Source of the DNA: Serpula lacrymans var. lacrymans S7.9
Lineage: Eukaryota; Basidiomycota; Agaricomycetes; Boletales; Serpulaceae
Direction of reading: 5' to 3'
DNA: 64,000 bases
Assembly (NCBI RefSeq): GCF_000218685.1
Contig: NW_006763295.1
Span: 930,857-994,856, forward strand
Shown: piece after piece, positions 27,503 to 44,827 of the stretch
Layout of the letters: the number at the start of each line of letters is the position of its first letter
Position numbering within the stretch: position 1 is the first letter of the stretch
The notes under the pieces: generated by a model
The model's input: only the letters and a program-made list of their open reading frames with translations
The model's database searches: none
What the model was told of the DNA's origin: nothing
Program-made: the position numbers and the translations under genes

Positions 27503-29095
27503 ATCATGCGGCGGATGTGGTCTAACGAGCGCGGTTATGCCTCCAACGTCACTCTCGTGTGCCTTCAGCGCGTTTTCCGCCGTGTATTATTCTAGGGCTT
27601 TGTTCGTGGACTCCTTGAACTCGCTAACTCATTTTCATACATCACGTTGCATTGGGCAGCACAGGCTGCTGCCCTCCTATCTCCTCATCGGCATTGTGTA
27701 TTAGCAACTCGTTCATTCCTAAAGCAACATCATTCTGCATACTGACTGCCCATAATATTTATTTCGATCACTGTCACGCCTCTTATATTTATGTTCTTGC
27801 ACTTTTTAACTAGACACTACCACACTCGTTCTGGCCACAGTTTGTCTCATCACTCTGTATCATGATACTGTGTACTTCGAGCGTTCGCTTATCATCGCAT
27901 AGCATACTCATTAGCTATATAATCTATAGATATAGTTTCGTTTTCGTGATTTATTATTGCACCCATATTCGTAAATTCGCAGAATGGGGGTGCCTTTCAG
28001 TTTCTCCATGTGCGGCCGCTGATGGGGTTGACCGCACTGGTTACTCAGGTCAAATGAGACGGTATCTCTCTCCACTGTACACAAACGGGTTGAATGGCGC
28101 TACACTAGTCAACTTTGTTAAGGGACTAGCTATAGTCTGTACACGCTAGTACTAGTGATATTCCCCCCGATTCTTTAAATTCAGTTGAGCACACACTGGC
28201 ACTTGTTGCCGATGATCGAGGACACTACTGATAGTCATAACCAATGCATGAAGAGTAACGTGATAATGATAGTTACCAATCTCAATACCTTTCTGGAACA
28301 GTTGCAGAAGGGGCGAGTGACTCCAAGTCAAGCCATATAAGGTACAAGTCACTTCCCCGGTGCCAAGTATGGTCTCGAGGGCAAGAAACCCCAAAACCCA
28401 TTGGGGAAGCTTCAAGTTTGCGCCGTGGCTGCCCTGGAGCAAAAAAAAATTGGCATGCTGATGGCTTACCCTATGGATCCGAGTAGTATCATCATTCAGC
28501 CGCCGTGTTTTCCTTTGATCCTAATAAGCGGCTTGCCCATCTGCACCAGGGCTCGCGGAGGTTGACGTATGCTCAAAGCTGCACCATGGACGACTCCCTG
28601 GGAAGCACACGGTACTGATCCTGCCCATAGGCACATGTCGTCTGCTTCCATAAGCCAACGTGCGATAAGGTTGGTGGGACTGAAATGTCGTGCGTTAAGT
28701 GGTCTGTACAGGTCTGAGTCGGAACATGGCAGTAATGCTTCGTCAACCCTCGGTGGCCGTGAGTTTTCACGCCATCCCTTGTGCTGAGAATTTTCCTGCA
28801 TGATGTTAGGCTAACATCGCAGCCCACGGCGTATGGGCCACAACTTGGTAGTATCTCACGAGAACGCATTCAATCACGCGCTGTTCAGAATCCTCAACAC
28901 AAGACATGGATTACATTCAATTATCTTTGTACACATACAGCAACAATACACGCACTGGCAATAAATATTTCTGAAACAACGTACATCGTGGCAGTCCTAG
29001 AGTTAAGATGGTAAAAGCGGGCCACTTATGCAAACAAACAAACCAACGCCGCACATATAGGTGATAATATCATCGAGCTCCAGCACACAGACATG
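27503..29095. other. Gene-free stretch between convergent genes
   Basis: This is presumed to be the 3' flanks of the zinc-finger gene and the kinase gene. A minus-strand frame at 28152-28442 has protein-like composition (LGTGEVTCTLYGLTWSHSP) but no start, splice or family support. Nothing else was recognised. Confidence 0.4.
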
Positions 29096-32700
<3,605 letters not shown>

Positions 32701-34339
32701 GGCTTTCACTGGTCTCAATTTCCACCTTGCGATTACCCTGGGCCTGATTACAGCGATCCTAGAGGGGATGTGTCACATTATCGACGTCACACAAGGCCTG
32801 AGACGTGACAGAATATTTTCCGTGACCCAAGCTTGTAGATCTTCCAGTCAACATGGTTACTGCACGTACATAATTCTAAGGTGAAACGTGCAATTTTGAA
32901 GTCACCGACAACGATATATATTATTAATGAACTTCGATCAAGATTCAGTCTAACTAACTCTTTCTTCAACAAAGAACTTGCAATAGAACTTTTCAAGAAC
33001 GGACAAGGCGAACATGGCATCATGCATAACTATAGCGACGATGGTATTGATGCGGCGGCCTTTGCACATTCTCGAGGTGTTGATCTCTTTTGGACAACAC
33101 ACATTGTGACCATCCTGAGCTAAACATTACATACAGCTTCCCCTGCCGTGGTTTCGCACTTGCAGGAAAAGCAGGAACAAGCCGACGCAACTCGGAGGCT
33201 GGCAAGATCCTTGACAACGTTCGCTTCTCTTTTTCTTCCAGGCGTGAAATGTGATGTTGAGACCCTGATTGCATGCCATAGGCCTGTAAGCATGTATTAT
33301 GACCTACGTTCATGTAAGTTATATCGCAGGAATCGGGCTGGATATGACATTTAATATACCCCGCTCGCATCATATCAATCCCAATATTTACAGTAAGCTT
33401 GAACTTTGACTACTTTACAACGTTAACCTTGCGAGTGCGATTTGACTTCTTTTTCTGTCCGAATGCTGCAGGAACGAGGTATTGAAACTTACCAAATCGG
33501 GGCCTTTATGATTATATCAGGCCCAACCCAGTGAAGCGAGAGAGAGAGAAGCTCCGATCAGTCTGGGATGGTCTTCTTTGGATGGTCTAGTGTGCCACTT
33601 CAAGTTGAAAGGTTTTGCTCGCCCCCTTTCCGGTTGTACGGCAACTATCGAGTTCTCAAACAACGGAAAGTACGTACCCGTCACATCACTGATAGCACTC
33701 AATCCAGTATTCGGACCTCTCCGTCGGTGGGAAGATGGGGCTGGCTGGAGTAGGCAAACGTTTTTACAGACTTGCGCAGTGACACGAGGCTCGAGCCAAT
33801 CTCAATATACCGTGACACAATGCAATTTCCGCGTGCAGAAAGGAACACACAGCGTTTTTCGCCGCGTTGTACTTGCCGTTGATTTTACGGTCCGTTTGTC
33901 CTCGATTGGAGCCCGGCCTGGTGTATTGAAGGCCGCGAAGATTGTTCTGTTACATACAAGCACGGTCATTCTAAACAATAATGTCACAGCTATATAATGT
34001 ATACATCATCCTGGCGCCCACCTCCGACGCAACTTTTAGAAGATCCTGTCCCGCAGACATTTAAACACGACATCATACTCGTGTTCATTTCACCCTTGCC
34101 CAGTTACACGCCTTACCTCGTGTTGTCTCATATTCGCGTCTACATGCCCTCTTCGTTCACTAGCCGTCCCTGATTGATCTGTGCAAGTTCATAGCCTCTG
34201 CCGCAAGCCCCTCTTGCCCTCGTCAGCCATTGACATACATGCTCAGTGCCGCGTGCCTCTTCATACTTATATCCACAAAAAACTTCTTCATTCTACAATA
34301 ATTTTCTTTTTCCTCTTTTGCCTATCTGCTTAACTTACT
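32701..34339. other. Shared upstream region of the kinase and homeodomain genes
   Basis: The two genes diverge from this 1.6-kb region. Short frames at 33020-33373 and 33517-33997 have no supporting motifs. A pyrimidine-rich tract just before 34340 fits a fungal core promoter. Confidence 0.4.
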
Positions 34340-35754
34340 ATGACGAACCCGAGGGACGATCGTTTTTACGGAAGCCTTGGGAAATCGCGCAAAAGCCCTC
34401 CTGGGGGGGATGTTCAAAGTAGTGTTTTTCAGGGACAGGGTGGGCGATATGTGCTCCCTCCTCTTGATTCAGCTTTTCCAACCTCACGTTCTCCAGGTCT
34501 GTTCTTCTACGTGGTGTTCATGCAATATGCTCAATTTCGTGGCTCCCATGTACAGCTCCCAGCAATTATTCTAACCAGTATTTGCAGCCACGTTCATCTC
34601 AAGTAAGAAGCGATCATAATGCGTCTTTGTACGGTCAATGGTCAAATACTGCTCGTGCGTTTTGCGTTTTTAGCGAGATTATGTTCTATATTGAGCCTTT
34701 AATACTTTATGTTTAATAAACTCGTCGACACTTCCAGCGGCACAGCAACATTCGCCCACTTACTACGAGCATGGCGACTCTAGATACCCTTCGCAACAAA
34801 CATACCCATCGTACTCCTCTCGGACTCCGCCAACGCTTCCTGGAGATGCACATACTTCTCGCAAATTACCTCCACTAAATGTGCCCTCTTCTACTGTCAG
34901 GGATGACAGATGGCAAGCTGCCGCATTTGGTCCCATGCCGACTCATATGTCTGGTTACAGTGAAATTCGGTCACCGACAGCAACTTATCCTCCAGAATAT
35001 GCTTCGTATCAGCAACAGCAGCAACACCAACACCAGACGTCATACTCATATCCTCCCGTTCCCGACCAACGCAGCCATCCAAATCAGATGTCATCGGTAC
35101 ACCATGCCCAACAAATCTCGATGGGGGCATATTCAACTGAAAGAGGTCTCCCATCACACATCGAGGCTCATGGTACTTCACCTTACGCCCGGAATCACCA
35201 TCCTTCTTTGACAAACACGGCGATCACTCAGGAGCCTGTATCAGTACTGGGTACAGATGAGCCCGTCATCAAGAAAAAACGAAAACGAGCTGATGCTGCG
35301 CAGCTCAAAGTTTTGAATGAGACCTATAATCGTACAGCCTTTCCTTCGACCGAGGAGCGTGCTGACTTGGCTAGGAAGCTCGATATGTCGGCAAGGAGTG
35401 TGCAGATATGGTATTGGCGTTTGTCTATTATCAGTGCCTGATCATTGAACTTTTCACAGGTTTCAGAACAAGAGGCAATCGATGAGGCAAACTAGTCGCC
35501 AGTCATCTACTTCTGTGACATCCTCTTCACATCAGCCTTTCTCGATGACCTCACAATCGGACGACCTGTCACACCCTTCTGTTGGCGGATACGGCGGTGG
35601 TAGCATGGGTTCGACTATTTCCGGCCAAACATATCTGCCACGCTCTCCTCAGGAAAATCGGGCATCCGTCCACGCCAGTCAGTCACCAATAGTCTCTCAT
35701 CGTCGCAGGAGTGACGAAGAAGATCCTCGTAAATGGTCTGCACGTGGATACTGA
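34340..35754 (+). CDS. Homeodomain transcription factor (Yox1/Yhp1-like)
   Basis: Four exons (34340-34496, 34588-34602, 34738-35410, 35460-35754) give 379 residues in phase; exon 2 is only 15 nt. The N-terminal 230 residues are rich in Pro, Ser, Tyr and Gln, with a poly-Gln/His run. The homeodomain lies near residues 235-295. It begins KKKRKRADAAQLKVLNETY, has helix 2 (STEERADLARKLDM) and the recognition helix SVQIWFQNKRQSMR, with an intron cutting inside the conserved WFQN codons. The C-terminus is Ser/Gly-rich. It is a typical 60-residue domain without the three-residue TALE loop, so it is not a mating-type HD1 protein of the TALE kind. The resemblance to yeast Yox1/Yhp1 cell-cycle repressors is by domain only. 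Confidence 0.85.
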
Positions 35755-37965
35755 TTTGGACGACAGTTGATCGTCACTTCATCTGGATCTGTGTCGTTTG
35801 GGCGCTAGATATCCATACATTCATTACATCGTCTTACTATCTGTGCAATAGCGTGTGTCTCATTCATCATGATTATCGAATCTAGTAATCTACACCTGAC
35901 CCTTAATTCTTCCATATTAACATCTATTCCTATACTATTATCCCACAAGATTGTTTTCAGCTCGCATCGCACTCTCATCTTACTTAAACTCGTCGCAGTA
36001 TTTTTTATGTACTTATGTTGTTATTGTTTTCTATATTTTCACAAATCAAGTAGTTATAGCGGTCTACTCTGTACTGGCCTACCTCCGCTGCGGATCTCCG
36101 CGGTGAGTGGCACTGTATATACATTCCGATTCATCCGTTCAATCGCATTGGAAGTTTGCCCCTTCGAAACACAATGGTGGGTATTCCGAAAATATCTGCC
36201 AGTCCATTGCAGATGCTGGCATGCAACACTGATACGAGGATCAAAGGGAACAGGGCAATCGATAACGCTTCCACGAGGCTGTAAGCTTCTCGAGGTCGAG
36301 AAACTGTTATACAATCGTGACCTCTGATGGCTAACAAATTTTCGCCTCTCCTTCTATGCCGAACTATGGTTGTCTGGGACGTTTTTCCCAAACGAAGGAC
36401 TATCTAGATCAAATATACCGATTGACAGTACCATGATGATGAAACGTGTTCCATACTGGGGTACGTGTGTATAAACTCATCAGAAGGGTCCATCCTTTGC
36501 TCAGTATTGCCCTTTAGAACTTATGCAGAGTTGTAAACTAGATGTGACGATAAGGCTTAACTCGAGGTACTCACAAATAGTTCAGGCCAGTTGTGGGCGC
36601 TGACTTGAGATAACCCCGACACGAGGTAATGAAATGATTACGCAGCAAACACATGGACGAATGACTCGAGCCTAGATGTGCTTCCTGGAAGAATTCGAAG
36701 TGGCACGAGTATTGGACAATTGGTGAATACACTTCGGATTAAAACACTGGAAAACATACGTTCTTACTTTTACAAAAAAAAATCATGATTAATATCCACT
36801 AAAATGGTTCTCTACCTGGATTAGACCTTGAATATCTGTGTGTCGAAAGATTGCGATCCACGCACGATCGCCCCGTTCGTATAGGCTGTCCAAACTTTCT
36901 TTATTTCGGAATATAAATGCGCGGGTGCTAGGCAAGTTTCCCTCAGCCAGCGCTCAAAAGCCGCTAAGGTGGCCGCTTCTAGAACACCCATGAACTCGCG
37001 TCTTCCTGCATATAAATGACCTGATTATCTCCGACCACAACATTTATATAGCTTTATGAATCCTTTATGAATCCCGGCTTGACGACGACTGGATGATGGA
37101 TACGATAGCAGAACTAGGAGAATGCTGTTTGCGACTGATTAAAGTACTGATTTGCTATCTCTGCGTACTGGAATACATTGAATTCACCGTGTCCGGAAGT
37201 GGAAGGGCGTTAGTCAAGGCATGTCACAATGTCGCGTGCCCGTCTTGCATCGACATGACAGTGCATACATTCTCCCCTATCAATTATTAGAGCGCCAGAC
37301 TCGGAAGGAAGGCCGTTTGCGTCGGACAGAGCTCCTAGGTTGTTGTTGTATAAAAGGTCAGATAACGACTTAGGATCACGAAATTCGTTGATCACAGATG
37401 CTCATGAATACGGATAACTCACAACTACTGATTCCTCGTTGCTGCACCATGCGTTAAATGACTTCATCTGTTACCGGCCGTACATAAGATGGAACGGTGA
37501 TTCGGATATTCGGACAGGCTCAATCTAGTAGGTCTCTTGTAACAAAAAAAATGGAAAAAGATCAGGGAATAGGAATAGTCGGAGAAGGCCCATCTTACAT
37601 AAACACGATTACAATAGGCTACTTGGAATGGTTTACCCCACTGCATTCCGGTGAACTTCATCAAAGCATGCCGTAGCTGTGTCCGTACACGTTGCAATAG
37701 TCTTCAAGCTTCAAGTTTCGTGAACCTCTCCTGCTGCACCCCTTGTGACATGTCTTACCCACAAAGGGTCGCGATTCAACTGGAAAAATGGTAACCTTGC
37801 ATCAGCTCAACATGTCCTCAGAGTTTTCTGGAGCGGAAGTAAATCATAGGCTGCATAATAGGCTATCTGATCTCAGATCTTGGCGAAGTGTTACTTAGCC
37901 AAACACGAGACCCCTGATACCTGCGATCTATCAAAGCCCGTCCTTTTGACATCATACTCTTTGTG
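35755..37965. other. Gene-free stretch between convergent genes
   Basis: This 2.2-kb stretch has AT-rich runs and short frames on both strands (for example 36131-36391 on the minus strand). None shows splice sites, motifs or a protein family that I can name. Confidence 0.4.
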
Positions 37966-40900
37966 TTAGAGCTCGACCTCACTGTCCGTGTCCTCGGGTT
38001 TTGGTCCACCATGAGTAAGCCATGCCAACTTCCTCAACCTCCTACGCTCCTCCTGAACCTTCATTTGGTTTCGCGTGAGTTTCTTCTTTTTCCTTATGGG
38101 GGCCCTTGTTATACCGCCATCTTCCGCTCCACTTCCCACAGGCGTTCCGTGTATCGAAACAGCGGGACTCTGTACTCGTGATCGAGCGGGGGTATTCGCA
38201 CCGCTTCCCTTAGGTGATTTGACGTCAGCGAAAGCATCCTCGACAACGGCAATTTTTCCCTTGTGAGTCATACGTCCGGCTTCTATGTGCCAGATCTCAG
38301 GGCCTAACAGAAGTTTGACAGAAGCTTGGCTGCAGAGTAATTGAATACTCACATAGAGCTGTCACGAATTCTTCATTGTGTGAGATGATCACCTATAGAT
38401 GGAACACCGTCAAATGATGAACACAAGCTTGAACTCATGTGCCTTACAACAGCACCAGCCCATTCCTTTATTGCCACGGCCAAACCGCCCAAGGCTTCGC
38501 GATCGAGGAAATTACTCGGCTCGTCAAGAACACAGATCTTTTTATATATTAGCACTATGCATCTCGAGTAATGACCGTATCAATGAATTACCTGAGGATT
38601 ATTCCAAAGACAAGCAGCTATCACCAACTTTATTTTTTGTCCTGTGAAAAAACAGAAGTAAGCTCGAGGATAGTTTCAAAGCAAAACAAACAATAACCCC
38701 CAGATAAGCCTGATATTTCGTTATATTGCGCTATATCCCCATCAAGACCGATGTCTTCCAGGTGCTTCCGTACAAGGAGTGCAGAGGTGTCGCGGGAGCC
38801 AGCACCTTCCCTTGATGACTCGAGGTCGTCGAATTGTTGGACTAGTTTGGTGAAGCCTTTCGCCAGTAGCTCGTCCCGTGGAACCCATGTATTGAACTTG
38901 TGATCAAGCCCACGCCACTTAATCTCATATTGGAATGTCTTCTTCAACTTTTGACGCCCCATTACGAGCTGTGGAGGGAATTTAGCCATAGGTGCTAATC
39001 ATTTACCAATCAAAGTTTGACCGACCTCCAATTTACGCTTAGTGCCATTTCTACCAACCCATTCTTGATCGAGGACCGCCTTTTCTTCATCAGTTAAGAC
39101 ACGAGTAGCCTTCTCCAAAAGTTCACCTTGATAACATTACGTTTACATCAATCGACTTCAAGCGAATACAATGCTTACGATCATGACCGTCCTGGAATCG
39201 CCATTGAATGTAACCTATAGGCGTCTTCTCTAGATGACGTTCTGATTCGGCGAAAAAACCGCTTAGTACAAAGGAAGGCTCAAAGGGGAAATATTTACCA
39301 ATATGATGGGTTGCGTGTTGCGAAACGTAACCCACCCGAAGAGCAGGGTGTTTGTATACCGCGCCTTCTTGCGGAATAGTCTCACCCTTGATTTTGAGAT
39401 GAGCCTTAGTACTACCCTTATCATGATGGAAACATACCGTTAACAGTTTGATGAGCGTCGACTTGCCCGCTCCATTGGGGCCAATTACGCCAACCCGGCT
39501 GATAAAACAATATTAATGTTCCTGAATACATAAGTGCGGGAATTAAACAGACCTCGATAGTGAGAGTGCACAGCTGACATTATGCAAACTAGGAGCGGGC
39601 CTACCGGGATACGTAAAAGTGCAGTTGGATAACTTCATAATAGCGCGAGTATTGCTCCGGACACCCATAAGAGACCCTGGTGGGGGGAAAGAAAATTTGA
39701 CGGACGTCGCGGCAAGAGTATAGTAAGATTTGGCTTCTGGATGTTTCTCGACGAAGGTCGATAGGTTGCCGGGATAATACACAAGCTACTCATACACCGC
39801 TATCAATAGAGTTATACCAAGGAAGATGAGAAACTGACTTTTTTGGTTTCATAGTGAATGATGTCTGTTGTAACATTGTCCAGGAAACTGACACGCAAAC
39901 GTCATTGTCCATCTACAAGAACTGCACGGAGAATTCACTAACCCAGAGTCGTGACTGATAATCAAACAGGTAACGTTCTTGTTAGCTATTAAATATTGCT
40001 CTAGCCATTTCACAGAACCACGGTCCAACTTAATCACCGAGAAATAAGAATAATGATCATGCGAGAAACGCCGGAATGAATACTTACGTGATTAGTAGGC
40101 TGTAATGTACCGTTGAATGGTAAGTTGATAAGTCGAGATCATAAACATATGAGAAATCCACCTCATCGAGTAAAAGGAGGTCGGCATTGTAAAGCATCGC
40201 ACGCGCGAGCTCGAGTTTCATCTTCCAGCCGCCAGATAGTCCACCAACTGTTTCAGATTGGCGTGTGTCATCAAAACCAACCTCTAACAGTTGTTGACGA
40301 ATTTTGGTCCGGGGGACATCTGCCAAGGCCTTATCTATATCTCCTAGGTTAAAATATTGTTCATAACGACGCAGAAAGACGACTACAAACCTGAAGCGAT
40401 GAAATCTAGGATAGAAAGGGAAGCATCTTCGCCTTGAAGAGAATGCTCCACCATTACACACCGAAGCTGATCTTGTGGTGGAAAATTTTCGACTTTGCCG
40501 TCTCGTAGTTGACGCATAAGCGTGGACTTTCCTGAACCATTTGTACCAAGGATACCATAGCGGCGCCCACGATAAAGCTTGAGTGTCGTATGTGAAAGAA
40601 GTAACAGGGCACCATATGCAAGTGAAAACAGTGTATCACACAAGAGCTCGCCTTCACCATCAGCACCATTTTGAGTGGTAGCATTTTTAGCCTGAAATTG
40701 AAGATTAGCTACATTGCATTGCAGCCTATATGTTCCATTACCTGATCGATAGCGTGGAAATGTGACCGGACTGCCTCTGCAAAGGTCGCCGAGTCGTCCG
40801 CACCCAACCAGGGCGTCAAGTACACGCCAATGCAACGCTGCCATGCTTCTTTGTTTTGGAACCGCCTGAAATAAACGAGATCTACGATTAGCGAAGCTTG

Positions 40901-42244
40901 GAACTCCAACGAGCGTGCAACGAGAGGATGTCTGGGTGATTTGGGGCCGTTAGGAGTCGCGGAAGCCAATGCGAGATCCAGCGGAAGTAGAGTAAGTAAG
41001 GCAGTGTAAACTTCAGATGTTTCTCCATCGAGATCACGAGCAGGAGGGGAGCCGGATGATGATGCTCCAGATTTTAATAACGTATTGAGAGCAGTTCCGG
41101 CAAAGGCGCGAACCTATATGCGGTCAAACTATCGGAACAAAAAAGATATTACTTATTCATACCTCCGGGAAAGCGGCACCTTTGGCAATCTTTTCAACAC
41201 CGTCTACAAGCGGACTGAGATATCTTGCAGCAACAGTAGGGTCTCTCACGAGCTTGACAAGGTTGTCTACGACGACGACTGTTCGACGCTGCACCTCCAT
41301 ACTCCTGTCGTTCAAGCCACGGATAAGAAGAGGGACGAGGACAGCCAATGCTGGTGCCGTAACCTCTGCGACAAATGTCGTGGACGAGAGTGCTTTGATG
41401 CATGCTGGAACCGCATCAGGATTTGACATACACTTGACAAGAGCAGGAATATGGGGGGCGAGGTCAGCGTTCGCAAGCGTTGTGCATAGCGATGTGGCAC
41501 ATTTTATCGCCGCGGTGGATACCTGATTATACCAATGTTAGTACCTTCGATTTTCTGTGGTGAAAGAACCACATACTTCTTTCTTAGTGTCGTGCATTGC
41601 TATTTCGACTTTTGGAAGAATATGGCCAAGCTCGTCAGCAACTGCATCCCTAGCAGTCGCCACGAAAACTTTAAGTGCATCTAAGGCGCCTACTTTCGTT
41701 TGCCATTTCCCCTTGTCTAGTATTTCCTCCAGATTCCTGAATGCGGTTCTAGTTGCTTCCGGGGGTAAAAGCTGTAGTATCGCTTTGGTAGACGCAGCCG
41801 CTGCTAGACGGACAACCTCTCCTTTATCCGCAAAGAGGTCAAAAAGAATAGGAAGACTGGGCAAAAGTAGAGGGGCACAAGGAGCTCCGAGGACAACAGG
41901 GAGTGACTGATACGCAATTGCAGCCGATTCACGCTCATACCCCGACTTTTTGTTCAAAGCAAAAGCTTGGAGGGACGATAATACATCGTTATCGCTGCGA
42001 TCAACCAAATTAGCACACATTATGATGCTTTAGCTGGGATAAACGGACGCGAGGCATTCTAAACCAGATTTTGATATTGTGCGAGCTAATTTATCTGCAG
42101 CAGCCTTGGCATCTATAGGCTTTGAGTATATAGACTAGCAAAATGTCACGATTACGAACCTGGACCTGTAGGCGCTTTTCGCAAGGCTTCTAGGATTGGT
42201 ACGAACTCGGAATCCGAGGTAACAGGCACGGAAGCAGGAGACAT
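37966..42244 (-). CDS. NEW1: New1/Elf1-type EF3-family ABC-F ATPase
   Basis: Twenty exons joined at in-phase introns give 1,084 residues, starting [14 protein letters not shown] at 42244. An N-terminal HEAT-repeat region ([34 protein letters not shown]) is followed by ABC domain 1 with Walker [10 protein letters not shown], signature GLSGGW and Walker B LLLLDEPTNH. ABC domain 2 has GPNGAGKST, signature GLSGGQ and VLDEPSNF, and carries an inserted chromodomain-like segment ([17 protein letters not shown]). The tail is Ser/Pro-rich, then Lys/Arg-rich, then acidic. Exon 8 is 12 nt and encodes PTNH of Walker B. EF3-family ATPases act on the ribosome, and New1 helps termination at certain C-terminal codons. 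The chromodomain and [14 protein letters not shown] region fit New1 / S. pombe Elf1 better than EF3 itself; that choice is inference. Confidence 0.9.
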
Positions 42245-43396
42245 TATTGGTGATATAGTCGTATGCAGATCCTCGAGGATGATTGTGATTAGAAATGAAT
42301 CTGATGATAGAGGTCGTTCTAAGTCTATGATGAGAGTACGGGAGTACAACAGTGGAGAGAGGATGAATCTAGAGTATACAATTTCTGAGATTCTCTAGTT
42401 GAGACAATGATGGTTTCCCTTTGGTTCAAAGATTGGAAGAGAAAAACAAAAGGCAGCGACGGATGTCGTGCACAATGTGGTGGAAGTGGACCAGAAGAAA
42501 AGCGCTGAACTGCATGCCAGTGAAAATTCAAAAAAGCCCTTTGCAAGGCTGTTGCCTAAAACAGGAAAGGAAATTTCGGTCACGCCGTGGACCGTGACAG
42601 GTCTGTCCTCACCGTGACATTCACCCAAGTCTCCTGCATTCAAGGCAGCCTTTGCATTACATCATGATATTTTTTCTTGTTGGAATTGCGTCGCTTATTT
42701 TTGTCGTATTAAATCAAGTCTTTTATAACTATCTCCAGAAAACTACCTCTATGGCACAAGAGAGAGATCATGTTTACTCTGGTACACTCGTCAAAACTAT
42801 CATAGTCGAATGGATGCGGTATAATGCATGGGGTGCCCAATTTGTCTGCTTCACCTTATTCTAATTCGGGCAGTCGATCGCTGGCAAGCGGAAGAGTCGG
42901 AACTTTCGTCTACTGACTCCATGTACCACATGCACGCGGAGTGCAGCGCAATGTCCACATTATTTAATAACATACTCCCTATAGGTCGACGTGGGGTCTT
43001 AACGACTCGCATCTAGGTTAGTTGTATATTATAGTTGCCCATGTCCTTGAGCTAAGAGTTTATTCTCTACTATGGCGGCTCGTTTTAGGTCGTTGCCATA
43101 CCATGTGGCCAATACAAGTAAATTACATGTGGTGGGAATAATCAACATCTTATCTGTTCGTCGGCAAACTATTCCACTCTTTGCATCCTTCACAGGTGCT
43201 AACCTGATCATATGTAACCAGCATCTCATGGTGCTTCGTATTCTCATCCGATGAGCATATGGCATTCGTCTCTGATGGGGCCCCACAGCCAGCATAAATA
43301 CATACTTAGGTCTTTGGTTGCTCTTCTCTGGCTGCCGAGTCCAACTTGAATCTCTTTCCAACCCTCGACCGCGCTCGAGGTTCAGGATCCCCACAG
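42245..43396. other. Upstream region shared by divergent genes
   Basis: No gene is supported here. Frames at 42325-42864 and 43029-43394 have no start context, splice sites or motifs. The region presumably carries promoters for the ATPase gene on the left and the membrane-protein gene on the right. Confidence 0.4.
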
Positions 43397-44550
43397 ATGG
43401 CTCCCCCCAATGAGGTGAATACCTTAGACAAGATAATATAGCTCATTTTTAACCCCAGTTTCAGCAGCTGTTATCGAAGCGAGATGGATCAGTCTCGTCA
43501 TCCGTCGTCGTGGATGTTGTCGCAGGGGTTATAGGCCTAAACATCTTTATCATCCTTTGCTGGATCATATTCAGGTCACCACGTTACCTCTCGTTAAGGC
43601 CTGCCACTAACGCACCGCCTCTGGCGAGGAAAGGCTCCTCTGACGGCACTGTGTCCCCACCCCCCAGCACGAGTCTACCTCCCACGTACCAGCAGGCAGT
43701 CCTATCGATGCACGATGCTTTCATGCCTCGTCCACGCGCATCACCCAGCCGCACTAGTCGCCCGAGTTCTTCTTCATCCGATACTACGTACACAGAACTC
43801 CCGAGGAGACACTCGGACAGATCTTCCCACTCACGAGACAGGCGTAATACTTCCATATCCCTCGACTCGTCAGTTCCTTCTCCAGACGGCCTGTCTCCAG
43901 TGCTTCCATCTCATGTCGCGTCATCACTGAGACGGCCACGCTCCTTAGACACGGTCAGCATTTACACCACGTCCTCCGCTCCTGTCGAACTACAGGACTT
44001 TTTCCTATCCGAGCCAAAATCCTGCTCATCCCCAACATCGCCAATGTCATCTTCACACGTAATTGCAGGTAGTACCTTGTCTCCGGTGAATGAATTAGGT
44101 GCATCTCGCCTTTCTACTTGGGGAAGTAGAGGTCAATTGGTGGCAGGGACAGCCCCAAGCCTGCACTGGAAACCACACTCTCAACGCCGGCCATCCGGTT
44201 CTCAGCTAGCTACTGTACCCGAGCTCTCCCGTAGCTCTTCTCCTGTCCTTTTGCCAGAGCCGGCGCATCTGTTGACTCTATATCGACATTCTCATGCTAC
44301 CACATATGAAGCGTCCTTATCATCCACTTCGGGAGTCACGCCCAGGGAGAAAGAGGCTGTCCCTACCAGTCCAGCTCTTGGCTCTCCTGTTCAATACCCC
44401 ACCGTCGTACCATTGAATATTTGGCACTCGCACTCTTCATCTATATCAGAGTCTCCGGCTATGCACTCTATAGTCAGTAACAGCACGATACCCGAAGTTC
44501 CTGCACGGTCGCCGTTGCGCGCAATCCTAGAGAATCCTTCACACACATAG
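43397..44550 (+). CDS. Ser/Pro-rich single-pass membrane protein, unknown function
   Basis: A short first exon (43397-43414, MAPPNE) splices to a long second exon (43465-44550), giving 367 residues. Residues about 30-50 (VVVDVVAGVIGLNIFIILCWIIF) form one membrane helix. The rest is very rich in Ser, Pro, Thr and Arg (SRPSSSSSDTTY, RRHSDRSSHSRDRRN) with PPTY and SPxR patterns suited to phosphorylation or WW-domain binding. There is no cleavable signal peptide. With a short N-terminus and a long basic, phospho-rich tail it is probably a type III membrane protein with a cytosolic tail. I do not recognise the family. Confidence 0.65.
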
Positions 44551-44827
44551 TAATTTGACAGGTACTGTATAGGGCAAGTTTTATGAGCCTTGACCTACCT
44601 GGGAATTGTATATATACAATTGTATCACATTCATTGCAACCCGACGAGTTAGCGTATCATATGCCGTATTCAATGTGTGCGTCCTATGATAACACATTAC
44701 CTGTAAACGTTTGAGTCGTTCTTCATAATTAAAAAAAGTCATTCAATAAAAGTAGTGGATACAAATCTCGGGTCCTTGGAATACAGTACAATGCAAAATG
44801 AGTCCATGTAATTCTGTAGCTCTCTGC

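Noticed and set aside
28152..28442. Minus-strand 96-codon frame with protein-like composition
   Set aside because: No start context, splice sites or recognisable family; left as unassigned.
43029..43394. Minus-strand 121-codon frame before the membrane-protein gene
   Set aside because: It ends against the first exon of the real gene and has no splice or motif support; probably chance.
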